A DNA stretch of 64,000 nucleotides, taken from Vulcanimicrobiota bacterium (lineage in GTDB: Bacteria; Vulcanimicrobiota; JAJTBE01). Shown here piece after piece: positions 35,155 through 44,600 of the stretch. The stretch lies in NCBI GenBank assembly GCA_021107945.1, contig JAIORV010000187.1:1-64000 (forward strand). Direction: 5' to 3'. A model generated the notes under the pieces. That model had not been told where the DNA came from, ran no database searches, and saw only the letters and a program-made list of their open reading frames with translations. Positions within the stretch are counted from its first letter, which is position 1. Every line of letters begins with the position of its first letter. Position numbers and translations under genes: made by a program.

Positions 35155-35604
35155 TCAATCTTTCTGACAATTTGGGGGATTCTTATCGTGTTTATTCTCT
35201 GAGAGAATTTGTGTGAAATCAAGTGTTGGGAGGACAAAAGAACCGCCAGGAAAATTCCCGGTTGCCTCGAGAATAATTCCTCTTGCTGTGCTAAAAAGCA
35301 TTGCAACACAATTATATGGAATTATTTTTTGCCTCAGTTCCCTGGGAATATTTGGATGAACAAAGAACTGACCCTCCAGGGCAATTTCCACCTTTTTTAG
35401 CTCACAAGCTTTCTTGTTGTGCTTTGCCTTGTTCTCTATGAAAAGGAAAACTTTTATTATCGATTCTTGTTCCGGTTCTCCAACTCTCATACTCGCTTCG
35501 ATAGAATATTGACCATCTTTTTTATAGTTAGAATCGAATTTATCATTTGCCTCGATTGACAGTTTTTGGATTAGAACTTTCTTAAGCTGCAATGGGGATA
35601 GCAT
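35155..35604 (-). CDS. SecB-like chaperone of a toxin-antitoxin system
   Basis: This 149-residue protein starts at the ATG eight bases after GGAGG inside the 3' end of the antitoxin gene. The C-terminal part (IIPYNCVAMLFSTARGIILE, then FVLPTLDFTQIL) matches the YPFAR-to-LxPINF signature region of SecB-type proteins, as in TAC chaperones such as Rv1957. In such systems the chaperone protects an aggregation-prone antitoxin from degradation. It overlaps the antitoxin gene by 23 bp and completes the three-gene operon. Confidence 0.8.
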   Translation of the reverse strand: MLSPLQLKKVLIQKLSIEANDKFDSNYKKDGQYSIEASMRVGEPEQESIIKVFLFIENKAKHNKKACELKKVEIALEGQFFVHPNIPRELRQKIIPYNCVAMLFSTARGIILEATGNFPGGSFVLPTLDFTQILSENKHDKNPPNCQKD

Positions 35605-36049
35605 CTGCATTCTCCTCCATAGAGACTTCTGTCTCATATTTTTCTATGCCGCTTCTCGTGTAAGGCTGAATATTCCGAAAGCTTCTCTCGACTTCAAACA
35701 ATATGCTTGGCGTATTATAATTAATGTAGCTTGCCAATGCCGGGAATTCGGCTTCCCGCTCAGGCTTTTCCTTAATAACGGAAGTCCCCAGTTCCACTCT
35801 GATGTCGGTCTCAAGCGCAATTGCAATTTTCATTAAAGTCTCGATAGTAATATTGGGCGGACCCCCAAGCAATCTCGTAACGTAGGATTTGTCAACTCCC
35901 ATTCTTCTCGCAAGTTCTGTCCGATTGATGCCTTTCTCTTTCATTATTTCGCAAATTTTCTCAGTCAAATCAAAGAGGATTTCCTCCGCCCTGAATTCAG
36001 GATCATCTTTCCATTCATCAATAAGCTTCTCATAACGAGTTTTTCTCAT
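35582..36049 (-). CDS. HigA-like XRE antitoxin with C-terminal chaperone-addiction tail
   Basis: This 155-residue protein starts at the ATG behind GGGAGG, one base after the toxin stop. It has an XRE helix-turn-helix at about 37-85 (NRTELARRMGVDKSYVTRLL). A C-terminal extension of about 60 residues (YINYNTPSILFEVERSFRNI onward) is longer than in classical HigA and matches the place of the chaperone-addiction region in TAC antitoxins. It should repress its own promoter and neutralise the upstream toxin with help from the SecB-like protein. Confidence 0.82.
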   Translation of the reverse strand: MRKTRYEKLIDEWKDDPEFRAEEILFDLTEKICEIMKEKGINRTELARRMGVDKSYVTRLLGGPPNITIETLMKIAIALETDIRVELGTSVIKEKPEREAEFPALASYINYNTPSILFEVERSFRNIQPYTRSGIEKYETEVSMEENADAIPIAA

Positions 36050-36050
36050 T

Positions 36051-36449
36051 TCAACTACCTCCCTGTGGTTCCATTGGTTTAAGCGTTTCTGCAATTTTCA
36101 TTCTTTTATTGGCTCTATTCAATTCACCTGGCGGCCATTCATCCTGTTTTTTTCTGAACATATGAGTTATCACAATATAATTCCGATATTTTTTATGATA
36201 GAAAAAAGGAATTCGTATTTGTCCCGCCTTTATTTCAAAAATACGATCATCTATTTTTTTACATTTTTCCTGGCTCCAATTCACGCCAAAGTTAGTAATC
36301 CTATTTAGCATGTATAAAACTTTTTTTTGTTCTCTATTTGTTAAAGAGTCAAAGAAAGGCTCGTAATCGTATTTCTGATTCAATTCCAGCCAGCAGATTC
36401 TAAGTACTGAACCTCTTATTAGATACCATAAATTGCATTTTTTATGCAT
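36051..36449 (-). CDS. HigB/RelE-family toxin
   Basis: This 132-residue protein starts at the ATG six bases after AGGA; longer in-frame starts overlap the promoter. The RelE/HigB fold is recognisable from FFDSLTNREQKKVLYMLNRI, the strand pair IFEIKAGQIRIPFFYHKKYR, IVITHMFRKKQDEWPPGELN and the basic C-terminal helix with NRANKRM. Such toxins cut mRNA at the ribosome. It is the first gene of the TAC operon, the usual order for HigB-type systems. Confidence 0.85.
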   Translation of the reverse strand: MHKKCNLWYLIRGSVLRICWLELNQKYDYEPFFDSLTNREQKKVLYMLNRITNFGVNWSQEKCKKIDDRIFEIKAGQIRIPFFYHKKYRNYIVITHMFRKKQDEWPPGELNRANKRMKIAETLKPMEPQGGS

Positions 36450-36465
36450 CTCACATCCTACTTTA

Positions 36466-36495
36466 TATGTTGACATAAAAGTCAACTATTGTCAA
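36466..36495 (-). promoter_or_regulatory. promoter and operator of the TAC operon
   Basis: On the minus strand TTGACA (36495-36490) is followed 18 bases later by AACATA as a -10 candidate. A palindrome GTTGAC-N6-GTCAAC (36469-36486) lies between and over the boxes, a typical autoregulatory operator for an XRE antitoxin. Confidence 0.55.
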
Positions 36496-36574
36496 ATATT
36501 TTCTGCATGCTCATTAAGTCCTGCTTATATGTAAAATATTTTTAAATAGTCATCATAAATGTTTTCATAACGAT

Positions 36575-36905
36575 TAATTCCCCGATATCGGTCTCTTTAA
36601 CGCCAGGTAGTCGCCGCAGAAGTCAAGGAGTGCCGGGGCGAACCAACCGGAGCCGGTGATTTGATGTTTTGCAGGTCTTCAATTTTGGAGCCTATTCGCT
36701 TGTAAAATTCCACTCTATAACAGCCATAATATGCAGTACGGTAACGCCGGTATCTCATCGGTAGATCCTGTTCATCCATCGACCTGGAGAGCACGCCGGC
36801 GTCACTCCATTTCATCTTCATTCCACTGGGAAGAGTTTCAATGATTTCCGGGGCAAGATCCGGATCGGTGAGGTAGTGTTGGGGTATTGGGGGTGATCAC
36901 TCCTT
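36575..36905 (-). pseudogene. decayed gene fragment of unknown family
   Basis: On the minus strand, stretches such as YRRYRTAYYGCYRVEF and WFAPALLDFCGDYLALKRP lie in different frames with no start. The protein-like composition and frameshifts suggest the tail of a lost gene. No family is recognised. Confidence 0.45.
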
Positions 36906-37010
36906 TGAGGTGGTTTGGATGGATAGGGAGAGAATGTGGAAGGCCTGATTTATTGGCATTTGAAAAGATAAGTATCAATTTTTCTTTAATTAATTTTACG
37001 AATTGCAGGC

Positions 37011-37103
37011 TCAGGTCAGGGCTACAGCAGTACCAATTATGACACCGTCAATGAGTTTGATAGTTACAATGTTGTCCTTTGGATTGTTTAGACATTTCCT
37101 CAT
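37011..37103 (-). CDS. 30-residue peptide with a perfect ribosome binding site
   Basis: ATG lies a few bases after AAGGAGGTGATAGCAC, one of the strongest Shine-Dalgarno matches in the window. The peptide has a polar start and a hydrophobic end (TIKLIDGVIIGTAVALT). The same frame is open for 50 more codons upstream without a ribosome site. It could be a small membrane peptide, a leader peptide or a chance frame in a decaying region. Confidence 0.4.
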   Translation of the reverse strand: MRKCLNNPKDNIVTIKLIDGVIIGTAVALT

Positions 37104-37285
37104 TGTGCTATCACCTCCTTTTTGTTTCAAAGCTATCCTCAAATTAAAGAGTGCTATCATGGTTGAAATCAACCAAGAAACTAAAAACAAAGCCTCCGAC
37201 CCTAGCAATAATAGCGCTAGCCTGAGCCTACAATATATTAAAATATAACAAATCATACAGTTTAAGTCAACTACAATTCAGGAAG
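37104..37285. other. Non-coding gap in the defence-like patch
   Basis: No supported gene is seen. The stretch is AT-rich and separates the small peptide from the HsdR remnant. Confidence 0.4.
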
Positions 37286-37545
37286 TTAGCTCACCCAACA
37301 CTCACACAACGTCTCCGCCTGTTTCAAAACCGTTTCCGTCGCCTTATCTTGTTTGTCCGGCGGGTATCCGTATTTTTTAATCCTCCACAAGTTCAATATA
37401 TGTTAAAATCTCTTTCATTACCTTCCTGAAAGTCAAAGCCTCCATATCATCTTCATCTGCTCAAAGTCTATCCTGGCCCTATTATAGATCATCTTACAAT
37501 AGTCCGCCACCTTATCCAAATCAAAATGTGGGTCATCGCTGGGGA
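37286..37545 (-). pseudogene. C-terminal remnant of type I restriction subunit HsdR
   Basis: The last part reads [30 protein letters not shown] and a stop, the very recognisable C-terminus of HsdR. Upstream, DLDKVADYCKMIYNRARIDF and [20 protein letters not shown] lie in other frames, separated by frameshifts. The start, helicase and nuclease parts are missing from the window, so the gene is dead and mostly deleted. Confidence 0.75.
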
Positions 37546-37693
37546 GGAGTTCGGAAGAGTCCTCGGTTTATATTAACTCCTAATGATTAGGGCGTTTTTC
37601 ATATATATTTTTTTGCCCAAGAACTCTTTCTTCATAATGAAAACCTTACTTCTAAACCCAAGGTAGTCCTATGTCTCTTGGGAATATTATGAT

Positions 37694-39295
37694 TTATTGA
37701 TTTGTCTCAAATTTTTCCACTTTTTCCAAGTACTCAAACAATTCTATGGCGGCATTAAATACTTCCCCGACAGATTCTTCACTTACCTCTTCAATCTTAC
37801 CTTCATGTACTATTTTATTGCGTATCTTCCTTCCTTTATTTATCATATTAATCATGTTCCCAGAAGGCTTCATTGAATCAGGCGCCAGAGTTGGCAATTC
37901 AAGGTTTAGCTTCATACTAAGGCCCAAGTCTTTCTCGGAATCTTTAATTTTATTATTTGAAACTCCAGCACTTTGATACTTACTAACAACATATTTTGTG
38001 ATAACTATTTCACATGCAATAATTATTTGCAATAAAGCAAAGGCAAAGTGTCCATTCATAATTAGCTGTTTGCTTGAGTATAGTAGTTCTTTTGCTATAT
38101 TACATTCATCTCCTATTGTCTTGTGGAATCTATTCAATTCTTCCTTAGACAATATGGTTGGATTAAGGGCAGATCTCCCTAAATGAGGAGCGATTCTCAT
38201 CTGCTTAATTATATCTTTCTTTTCCCCTTGCATTAGAACATAAAAGCAATCAAAATTTGATTTATCGTATCGAATAGAAAACACACTGGGATGGGGATCT
38301 GATCCCTTCGCCATAATGTACGCATCTAAGAGAATATTTATTAGAGATGAAAATTCATTGATACATTTTTCCAATTCACTCGTTAAAGCATCTTCAGCGG
38401 TTGTCCCTTTAATAATGAATCTTGAGGTAACCATAGTTTTCAAGAATTCTACCGATGCTGTCTGAGGAATTCTCAATTTTATGTTATTGAGAGTCTCATA
38501 AATAGCTCTCTTATCAACAAGCCAATAAAAATAACCATAACTTCTCTTAATTAATCTCAAATATATTGATTCAAAAATAATACGATTAAATTTTCGAATA
38601 TTAGCTCCATCTAAATTGCCTAAGCCAATTTTCAACAAATTTATGCCCTCTTTACAAATAGATAAATTCTTAAAATAATATTCATCATAGAAATTCCGCA
38701 TTTCTATTACTTTATTTATATTTTTGATAAGCAAATCTCTTATATCTTGTGAAGGGGACTGGCCACCCACCCATTTGCCAATTATTTCTTGTAATTCTGG
38801 ATCAAGAAATTCCCATATTCGTTTAAGCGGTTGAGATTTACGAGTCTTAAGACTACTCATAAATTCTGATTCATCAAGTATATCACTAATTTGAAAAGAA
38901 GACTTTTCTCGTCTTTGACAATATGATATTTTAGCCATTGTATTTGATACACATAAAATTCTTTGCTCCCCCTGGAATGGGATATTAATAATATGAGCAT
39001 GATTTTCATTATGACTAGGGAGATAATCTGGCAAAACAACACCTAATTCTATTGTGAAAGATCCGTCCTCTTTTGGCTCCAAGTCCTCAAAGATAATCCC
39101 GAGAGATGAATCTTTTTTTATTCCAGGAATCCCGAATCCAAATAATTCTTTATAAGAAAACCTCAATGCATGATTAAATAGCCAGCTAGAATCGAATCCT
39201 ATGCACATTTCCTTAGGAAATGGAGGAGCATATAGCCCTATATAAATTATTGGCGAACTCTTTATTCGTTTTGGTCCTTCAGTCAAAATGATCAT
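37694..39295 (-). CDS. large hypothetical protein with C-terminal HEPN motif
   Basis: This 533-residue protein has a C-terminal helical domain (about 410-525) with the HEPN ribonuclease signature R-x4-H in GRKIRNKIVHEG, preceded by the helix LLQIIIACEIVITKYVVSKY. HEPN domains of this type are RNases in antiviral and toxin systems. The N-terminal 400 residues are unassigned. A TTG three codons downstream of the annotated ATG has better ribosome-site spacing. It lies beside a dead HsdR tail and a TAC operon, which supports a defence role by context only. Confidence 0.65.
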   Translation of the reverse strand: MIILTEGPKRIKSSPIIYIGLYAPPFPKEMCIGFDSSWLFNHALRFSYKELFGFGIPGIKKDSSLGIIFEDLEPKEDGSFTIELGVVLPDYLPSHNENHAHIINIPFQGEQRILCVSNTMAKISYCQRREKSSFQISDILDESEFMSSLKTRKSQPLKRIWEFLDPELQEIIGKWVGGQSPSQDIRDLLIKNINKVIEMRNFYDEYYFKNLSICKEGINLLKIGLGNLDGANIRKFNRIIFESIYLRLIKRSYGYFYWLVDKRAIYETLNNIKLRIPQTASVEFLKTMVTSRFIIKGTTAEDALTSELEKCINEFSSLINILLDAYIMAKGSDPHPSVFSIRYDKSNFDCFYVLMQGEKKDIIKQMRIAPHLGRSALNPTILSKEELNRFHKTIGDECNIAKELLYSSKQLIMNGHFAFALLQIIIACEIVITKYVVSKYQSAGVSNNKIKDSEKDLGLSMKLNLELPTLAPDSMKPSGNMINMINKGRKIRNKIVHEGKIEEVSEESVGEVFNAAIELFEYLEKVEKFETNQ

Positions 39296-39846
39296 CCTTC
39301 TTTAAAAGTAAATGGTCAAGGCTAAGGGTGGCAGAAGCTACACGAAATATATCCGGCATTAGACAATGAAAATGTTTCAAAAAATCCTTCTCCTCCGACT
39401 ACACAGGGCTAATATAATCGTAAAAGTCCAGGCTAAAAATGCTTGTCAAAACCGCAGGATTCTTTTTTGAGTAATTCTGCCTTATCCATTTTCTTCACAG
39501 GTATTCTTCATCATTTCTCTAATATTATTCTATTAATGGAATAAGAATCCTCCATGATGGTTATTTTGCAATTCTGTTTGTATGTTGTGGAATGGCGTTG
39601 CCTGTGTTTTATGAATGATTTTTTAAAATTTATCTCATTCGGCACATTTTTCATAGACCCTGAGATGACCCTGGATAGATCCTGAAACAAGTTCAGGATG
39701 ACGTTTGTGGCATGGTGGTTTCAGGGTGTTTGATCTGAAGACCTCCTGCTGTAGGAGAGCCTTCCAGGCTCGGTTTTCGTGGCAGGATGCCACTCCTGCA
39801 TAGATGTTCGTGCCTGCAAAGATTTTCGTGCTTAATTCCTTGATTA
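39296..39846. other. Non-coding gap with dispersed repeats
   Basis: No gene is seen. Near 39675-39705 is TCCTGAAACAAGTTCAGGAT, a palindromic word found as a dispersed repeat in many bacterial genomes. Near 39749 is GTAGGAGAGCCTTCCAGGCT, which recurs in inverted form at about 60403-60425. Confidence 0.55.
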
Positions 39847-40374
39847 TTATGATATTTCTAATATATCCAACGGGTATCCCATTCTGTACCATTTTATCCA
39901 CTCAAATGCAAGTTGTTCTATGTCTTTGTTATCCATTCTTATGCAGCCTTTTGTTAGGGTTTCGTAGGGTCTTCCTGCGTGAATTAGTATTTCTCTTTCC
40001 CATGCCATTTTGTCGGTAAAGCCTTCCGGGGCGTCGTTTGACCCCAGGGCGAACCTGACTCTTCCCATTTGAGACTGCTCAAATTCGTCCCATTCCTGCA
40101 CATAAGACTCTTCCGGCACTACATTATAGAAGCCAAAGTGGGCACGGTAGAACTCTTTTCTGAAATCTTCCGATATAAAATCAGGAGGCGACAAAGTAAG
40201 AAAACCCCCGGGGGCGGGTCCCCAACTTTCTATAACGAGGGGATCCCCGTGAGGTTTTTCTGTATTGTTATGGGCAGGGAATGAAAACATGACCCTGTTT
40301 GATATTCTCTCAAACAGGTAAATTGTATTTATTTCCCTGAAAAATATAAGTAAGGGCGATTGCCGGCGATTCAC
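39847..40374 (-). CDS. L,D-transpeptidase (YkuD-like)
   Basis: This 175-residue protein has the YkuD active-site pattern: His in ILIHAGRPYETLTKG and the catalytic cysteine in the following GCIRMDNKDIEQL. Such enzymes make 3-3 cross-links in peptidoglycan or attach proteins to it. No signal peptide is seen and the start is a GTG with a weak ribosome site, so a longer or exported form is possible. It follows the zinc-ribbon gene by 5 bp, so the two are probably co-transcribed. Confidence 0.85.
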   Translation of the reverse strand: MNRRQSPLLIFFREINTIYLFERISNRVMFSFPAHNNTEKPHGDPLVIESWGPAPGGFLTLSPPDFISEDFRKEFYRAHFGFYNVVPEESYVQEWDEFEQSQMGRVRFALGSNDAPEGFTDKMAWEREILIHAGRPYETLTKGCIRMDNKDIEQLAFEWIKWYRMGYPLDILEIS

Positions 40375-40379
40375 GGGAA

Positions 40380-40901
40380 TCAGAGTGTAATACTTTCATC
40401 CTGCCTGTAGAGGTCGGCATGAGCTCCCAGGCGTTTGTCCCTGTCTCTGTTGATAATGCGGGCGCGATGAATCTGTTCATTCCCCTTGCGTATTTTTATC
40501 AATCCCTCGTCAAGATGAACGGGATTCTCGTCTTCTATAAATTCCATCATTTCTTTCATGCCCTCATTATAGAGCTTGACTCCTGCAAAACCCACATCGA
40601 GCTCTTCCTCGAAGTCCTCCATAATTTCTTCAGTGATGGGGACTTGCCCTATTTCACTCTCGATAGTTTTGAGTTTGTTATATATCTTTTCCATAAATTC
40701 TTCGAATTCTTCGATGGACCATTCTCCGGATTTCACCATTTCAGCAGCTTTGACAAATCCCATATACCTTTCATTAACTTTTTCCACGCTTGCCATATCA
40801 ATTGCATAAGCCAGCTTGGGAAGTGTTGCGCCGCATTTCTCACAGTAATTTTCATCGGGTGAGTTAGGCTCACCGCATCTGAGACAAAGAATCATTCCCA
40901 T
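40380..40901 (-). CDS. zinc-ribbon protein with helical C-terminus
   Basis: This 173-residue protein has an N-terminal zinc ribbon (LCLRCGEPN and YCEKCGATLPKL). The rest is helical and very acidic (EEFEEFMEKIYNKLKTIESE, then EDFEEELDVGF). No family is recognised. It starts after GGGAGG and precedes the L,D-transpeptidase gene. It may be a cytoplasmic regulatory or scaffold protein. Confidence 0.7.
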   Translation of the reverse strand: MGMILCLRCGEPNSPDENYCEKCGATLPKLAYAIDMASVEKVNERYMGFVKAAEMVKSGEWSIEEFEEFMEKIYNKLKTIESEIGQVPITEEIMEDFEEELDVGFAGVKLYNEGMKEMMEFIEDENPVHLDEGLIKIRKGNEQIHRARIINRDRDKRLGAHADLYRQDESITL

Positions 40902-41644
40902 TTTAAATTCCTCCCTTTATAGAATTGAAATGTTAGATGTGAGGGTATCGAACAAGTGATTTTTTACCGCAAAGACCGCAAATTTCGCAGATAATGAATA
41001 TTGAGAGACAGTTGACCCCGGTCTATGCCCTCCCGGTAGATGATTAATAACGTGTATAGAAAGCTTTCTTCGATTCATATATATATCCTGCTTGCATACA
41101 TATTCTGCATTCATCGGGACGGGGAAGTCCCTCCTACATACTGGAGGCGAGAGGTGGGAAATGGGGTACGTCCTCTGATATCCGTTATCCGTTCCCTTCT
41201 GCGATCTCTGCGGTGAACAAACAAATCCATCATCCGCCATTTGTTTTCCTTTTCGGGAAGACGCTGAAGCGTCTGAAAGTTTTTGTTAGAGAGGCGTGGA
41301 GTGTGATTCCTTCTATCCCCCCGGATAAATCCGGGGGATAATCTCATGGGAGGTTTAAAAACCTCCGCTACCGCTAATGGAAGTGGGAGGTGGCAAGTGG
41401 GAGGTGGGAGGTGGGAGGTGGGGACGCGATTTGTCATCTACAATGCGTACTCTATCCTTTTCTTCGTGTCCTTCGTGGCTTCGTGGTTAAAATTTCCCAT
41501 CCACAGCCCGGTATCCGGCATCCATTTATCGGGACGGGGACGTCCCTCCTACAGATCGAGAGGTGATAAATGAGAAGTGAGAATGAGATCCGTTCTCCGT
41601 TTTCCTAATTTCCTTAGAGGATAAAACCTTATTTCCTCATTTCG
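40902..41644. repeat. large composite intergenic repeat block
   Basis: No gene is seen over 740 bp. The block mixes several repeat words: a TATCGAACAAGTGATTTTTT unit with ACCGC (40946-40970), CGGGACGGGGAAGTCCCTCC (from 41114), TTTATCGGGACGGGGACGTC (from 41525), purine-rich GGGAGGTGG runs at about 41380-41422, and ACCACGAAG-type words near 41455-41490. The same words recur at 48980-49180 and in other gaps. Confidence 0.65.
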
Positions 41645-44600
41645 TTATCCGATCCTCTTATATACCAGCATTCCACCGGCTGGCAGGTCAAACCTCGACC
41701 CGGCGTTTCCTTCAACATACTCTTTGCCGTTCCCGAATCCCTTGCCCCCATATTCTGTGTTATCGCTGTTGAAAGTTAGCTTCCATTTGCCGTCCAGAAG
41801 CGGAATATTGTAATTCCCCATGTCGTTCTTGTTCAGGGAGCTGAATACGAGAAACTCCTCGTTGTTTTTCTTTCTGTGGAATGCCATCACCGAATTTTCA
41901 TTATGGGTATAGACCCTGTTTATTTCTGCATCGCCGTCAAACGCGGGGCTGTTCTTTCGAAGTGATATTACATCCCTGGAGAAATTGGAATGCATCTTTC
42001 TCATCACATTATATTTTGCTTTATCTATATTTTCCGGATCCTGCGAGGTGAGGTACTCGAAGATTTTCTTGTTATCAATTGACAAATCCTTGTAGAACCG
42101 GTCATTCTCCCTCTGCTCCGGGGACATTGAGAGAAGCCTGTCGTACTGGGTAATCTGTCCGTCGTTGAATGTTACATTTTTCCAGTTGGCATCCTTGCCC
42201 ACATCCTGCCAATCCCAGCCGATATCCCACGAGGATGTTATCGCCCAGCTAAAACGGTTGTTTGCAAGGGACTCGCTTCCCTGGAAGAATATGGGAATAC
42301 CCGGCGAGAGCATTCCGACGCCAAAGGCGAAGCGCGATGCATTACGTGCCCATTGTTCGGGAGCATCCGCTTGCTTGCCGCCCTGTGCAACGTTTATTAT
42401 TCTATCAGCGTTCCCGACCTCATCGTGATTCGATATTACCGTTACCGAGTTCATTTGCGATTCGAAACCGGGATGCTCAATCATATGTCCCATAAACTTG
42501 TCCATATTTGTTTTCGCACCCTGAGCCGCTTCCTGTAGAATTCCCCATTGGTGATGTGAATGAACCAGTCTGTGCTGGAACTCGGTATTCCACATATTAT
42601 CGAAACCTGCCCCACCCTTGCCGTCGGATAACGCGGGTTTTGTTATCAGGGGAGAGTTGGGGAATTCCTCGGCGGAAGTGATGGCATCGGGATGGAAGAA
42701 ATGGATTTCCCTGTTCATCTTCCTGAGCATATTCCAACCCGGTGTGGCTCCGCTGGATTGATCGTGAATCGGATTAGTGAAATCGAATCTCAGTCCGTCG
42801 AAATTAAGCTCATCCAACTGCATCATGGCATTATTCACAAGAAATCCGCTTACCTGCGGTTGGTCGTATGCAGGCATGGCTCCCCAGGGTGTATCACGAA
42901 GTCCTTTAAACAGGCTGTTTTTACCGGATTCAACTTTCGTCTTTTCATCAGACTTGGGCTGCGCATCTTTCATCACACCCCTTAAATGGACGTCGGACTT
43001 GCTTCCGGATGATTTGAACAGTCCGGCCGCTCCCACATTTTCCGTTGGCTGATCCCAGTTAAACCAGGGGTTGTTGCTGCCGTCGGATTCCCAGGACTGG
43101 TTGAATTCACCGCCAAAATGATTATATACGACATCGTTGATCACATTAAATCCCTTGCCGTGGGCGGCATCGACAAATCTTTTGAGCGCCTCGGTTCCGT
43201 TAACCCACTTTCCGTTGTCGTCAACGAAGCCATAGTTTGAGGTCTGAGCGAATGAATTTGTTCCAATGTATCCCCAGTCGCGTGTTCCTTCCGCCGCGTT
43301 GGTGGGCAGAAGTTCTATTGTGTTAACACCAATATCCTTAAAATATTCAAGCTTCTTTATCATGTCCTTGAATGTGCTTCTGCGGACATTTCCCGCTTCG
43401 CCGAATATGGATCCGACATGCGCCTGATATATTACATACTTGCTCTTGTCTGTGGTCATTCTCGGCACATCGTCATTTTTCCATTCGAACGCTTTCAGGT
43501 CGGTTATTATCCCGGCGCGTTCGAACCCGATCTCTTTCTGTATCTCATTTGTATAGGGATCGTTGAAAGGAGTCGCCTTTCTCTCGACGGGCTGGAGGAT
43601 GCCGTCTTTATTGACATCTCCCACCATTTGCAGATTCCCGCTTTCATCTCTGTTATAGACTTCAAGCTGATAGTCAAGTCCAGTGAGTCCCTGCGCGCCA
43701 TTAATCATTGAAGCCCAGGCGTCTCCCTGTTTTGTGAGTTTGATACGCCCCTGCTCATCTATATTGTTTTCATAAAAATCGTTAAATTCACCCTCGTGAA
43801 ATTTCTCTACAAGGGAGCCGTCGATCTTGCCCAGTCTTTCCTGGAGGGCTTCCCTTGTCATGGGTTTTCCTTCCTTGTCAAAAAGCTTGAGGTATGCCGC
43901 CTCCGCATTGCCATGTCCCTGAATCTCGAACCTGGTGAAGCGCATGAATGTCTTTTTGCCGTCCTCGTAATGGAACTGGTGAACCTGTTTTCCTGTTTTC
44001 GGGTGGAGGTAAATCGTGTTTATTCCCTTCTGGATTCCCTGGACTTCCCTGGCGTAGGGATCCGTCCTCTCAATCCTCTTTCCCTCAGATGTGACCATGT
44101 CATAGACATAGTTCTTGCCCACCATATCCTTCCATCCATTGTCTATTTTTGCACTCCAGGTACCGGTTTTTGCGTCTTTTTCCATCGGGATATATTGCGC
44201 TTTTACCGGGTCGTCGTCCCAGACTTTTACACTCAAGTCCCGGGCGTGTGGAGCCCAGTAGCGGAAATTAATATCTTCTTTCTCACGGTATGCGCCCATC
44301 TTATGGCTTGTCGTGGGGGAATACAGGAATGTCTTGTCCTTTACAGACGGATCAAATTTGAGATTGCCCTCCTCAAAGACCGCCCATTTCCCCTTACCGC
44401 TCGGACCGTCCGCCAGAACACCCCATTGCCAATCGTGGGGGGCGTCGTCAAGGACGGTTATCGTGGCTTTGTATCTTCCATCTTCCATTTTTTCCATAGG
44501 TACAGCGGAGCTTTTCCATTCTGTCGAATACTTACCGGAGCATTTATCCCAGCTTCCGATAAGCTTCAGGTTCTCAAGGCATTCCCTTCCGCCGGGGTCG

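Noticed and set aside
39804-40019. Open frame antisense to the L,D-transpeptidase
   Set aside because: It is a shadow of the real gene and has no ribosome site or family.
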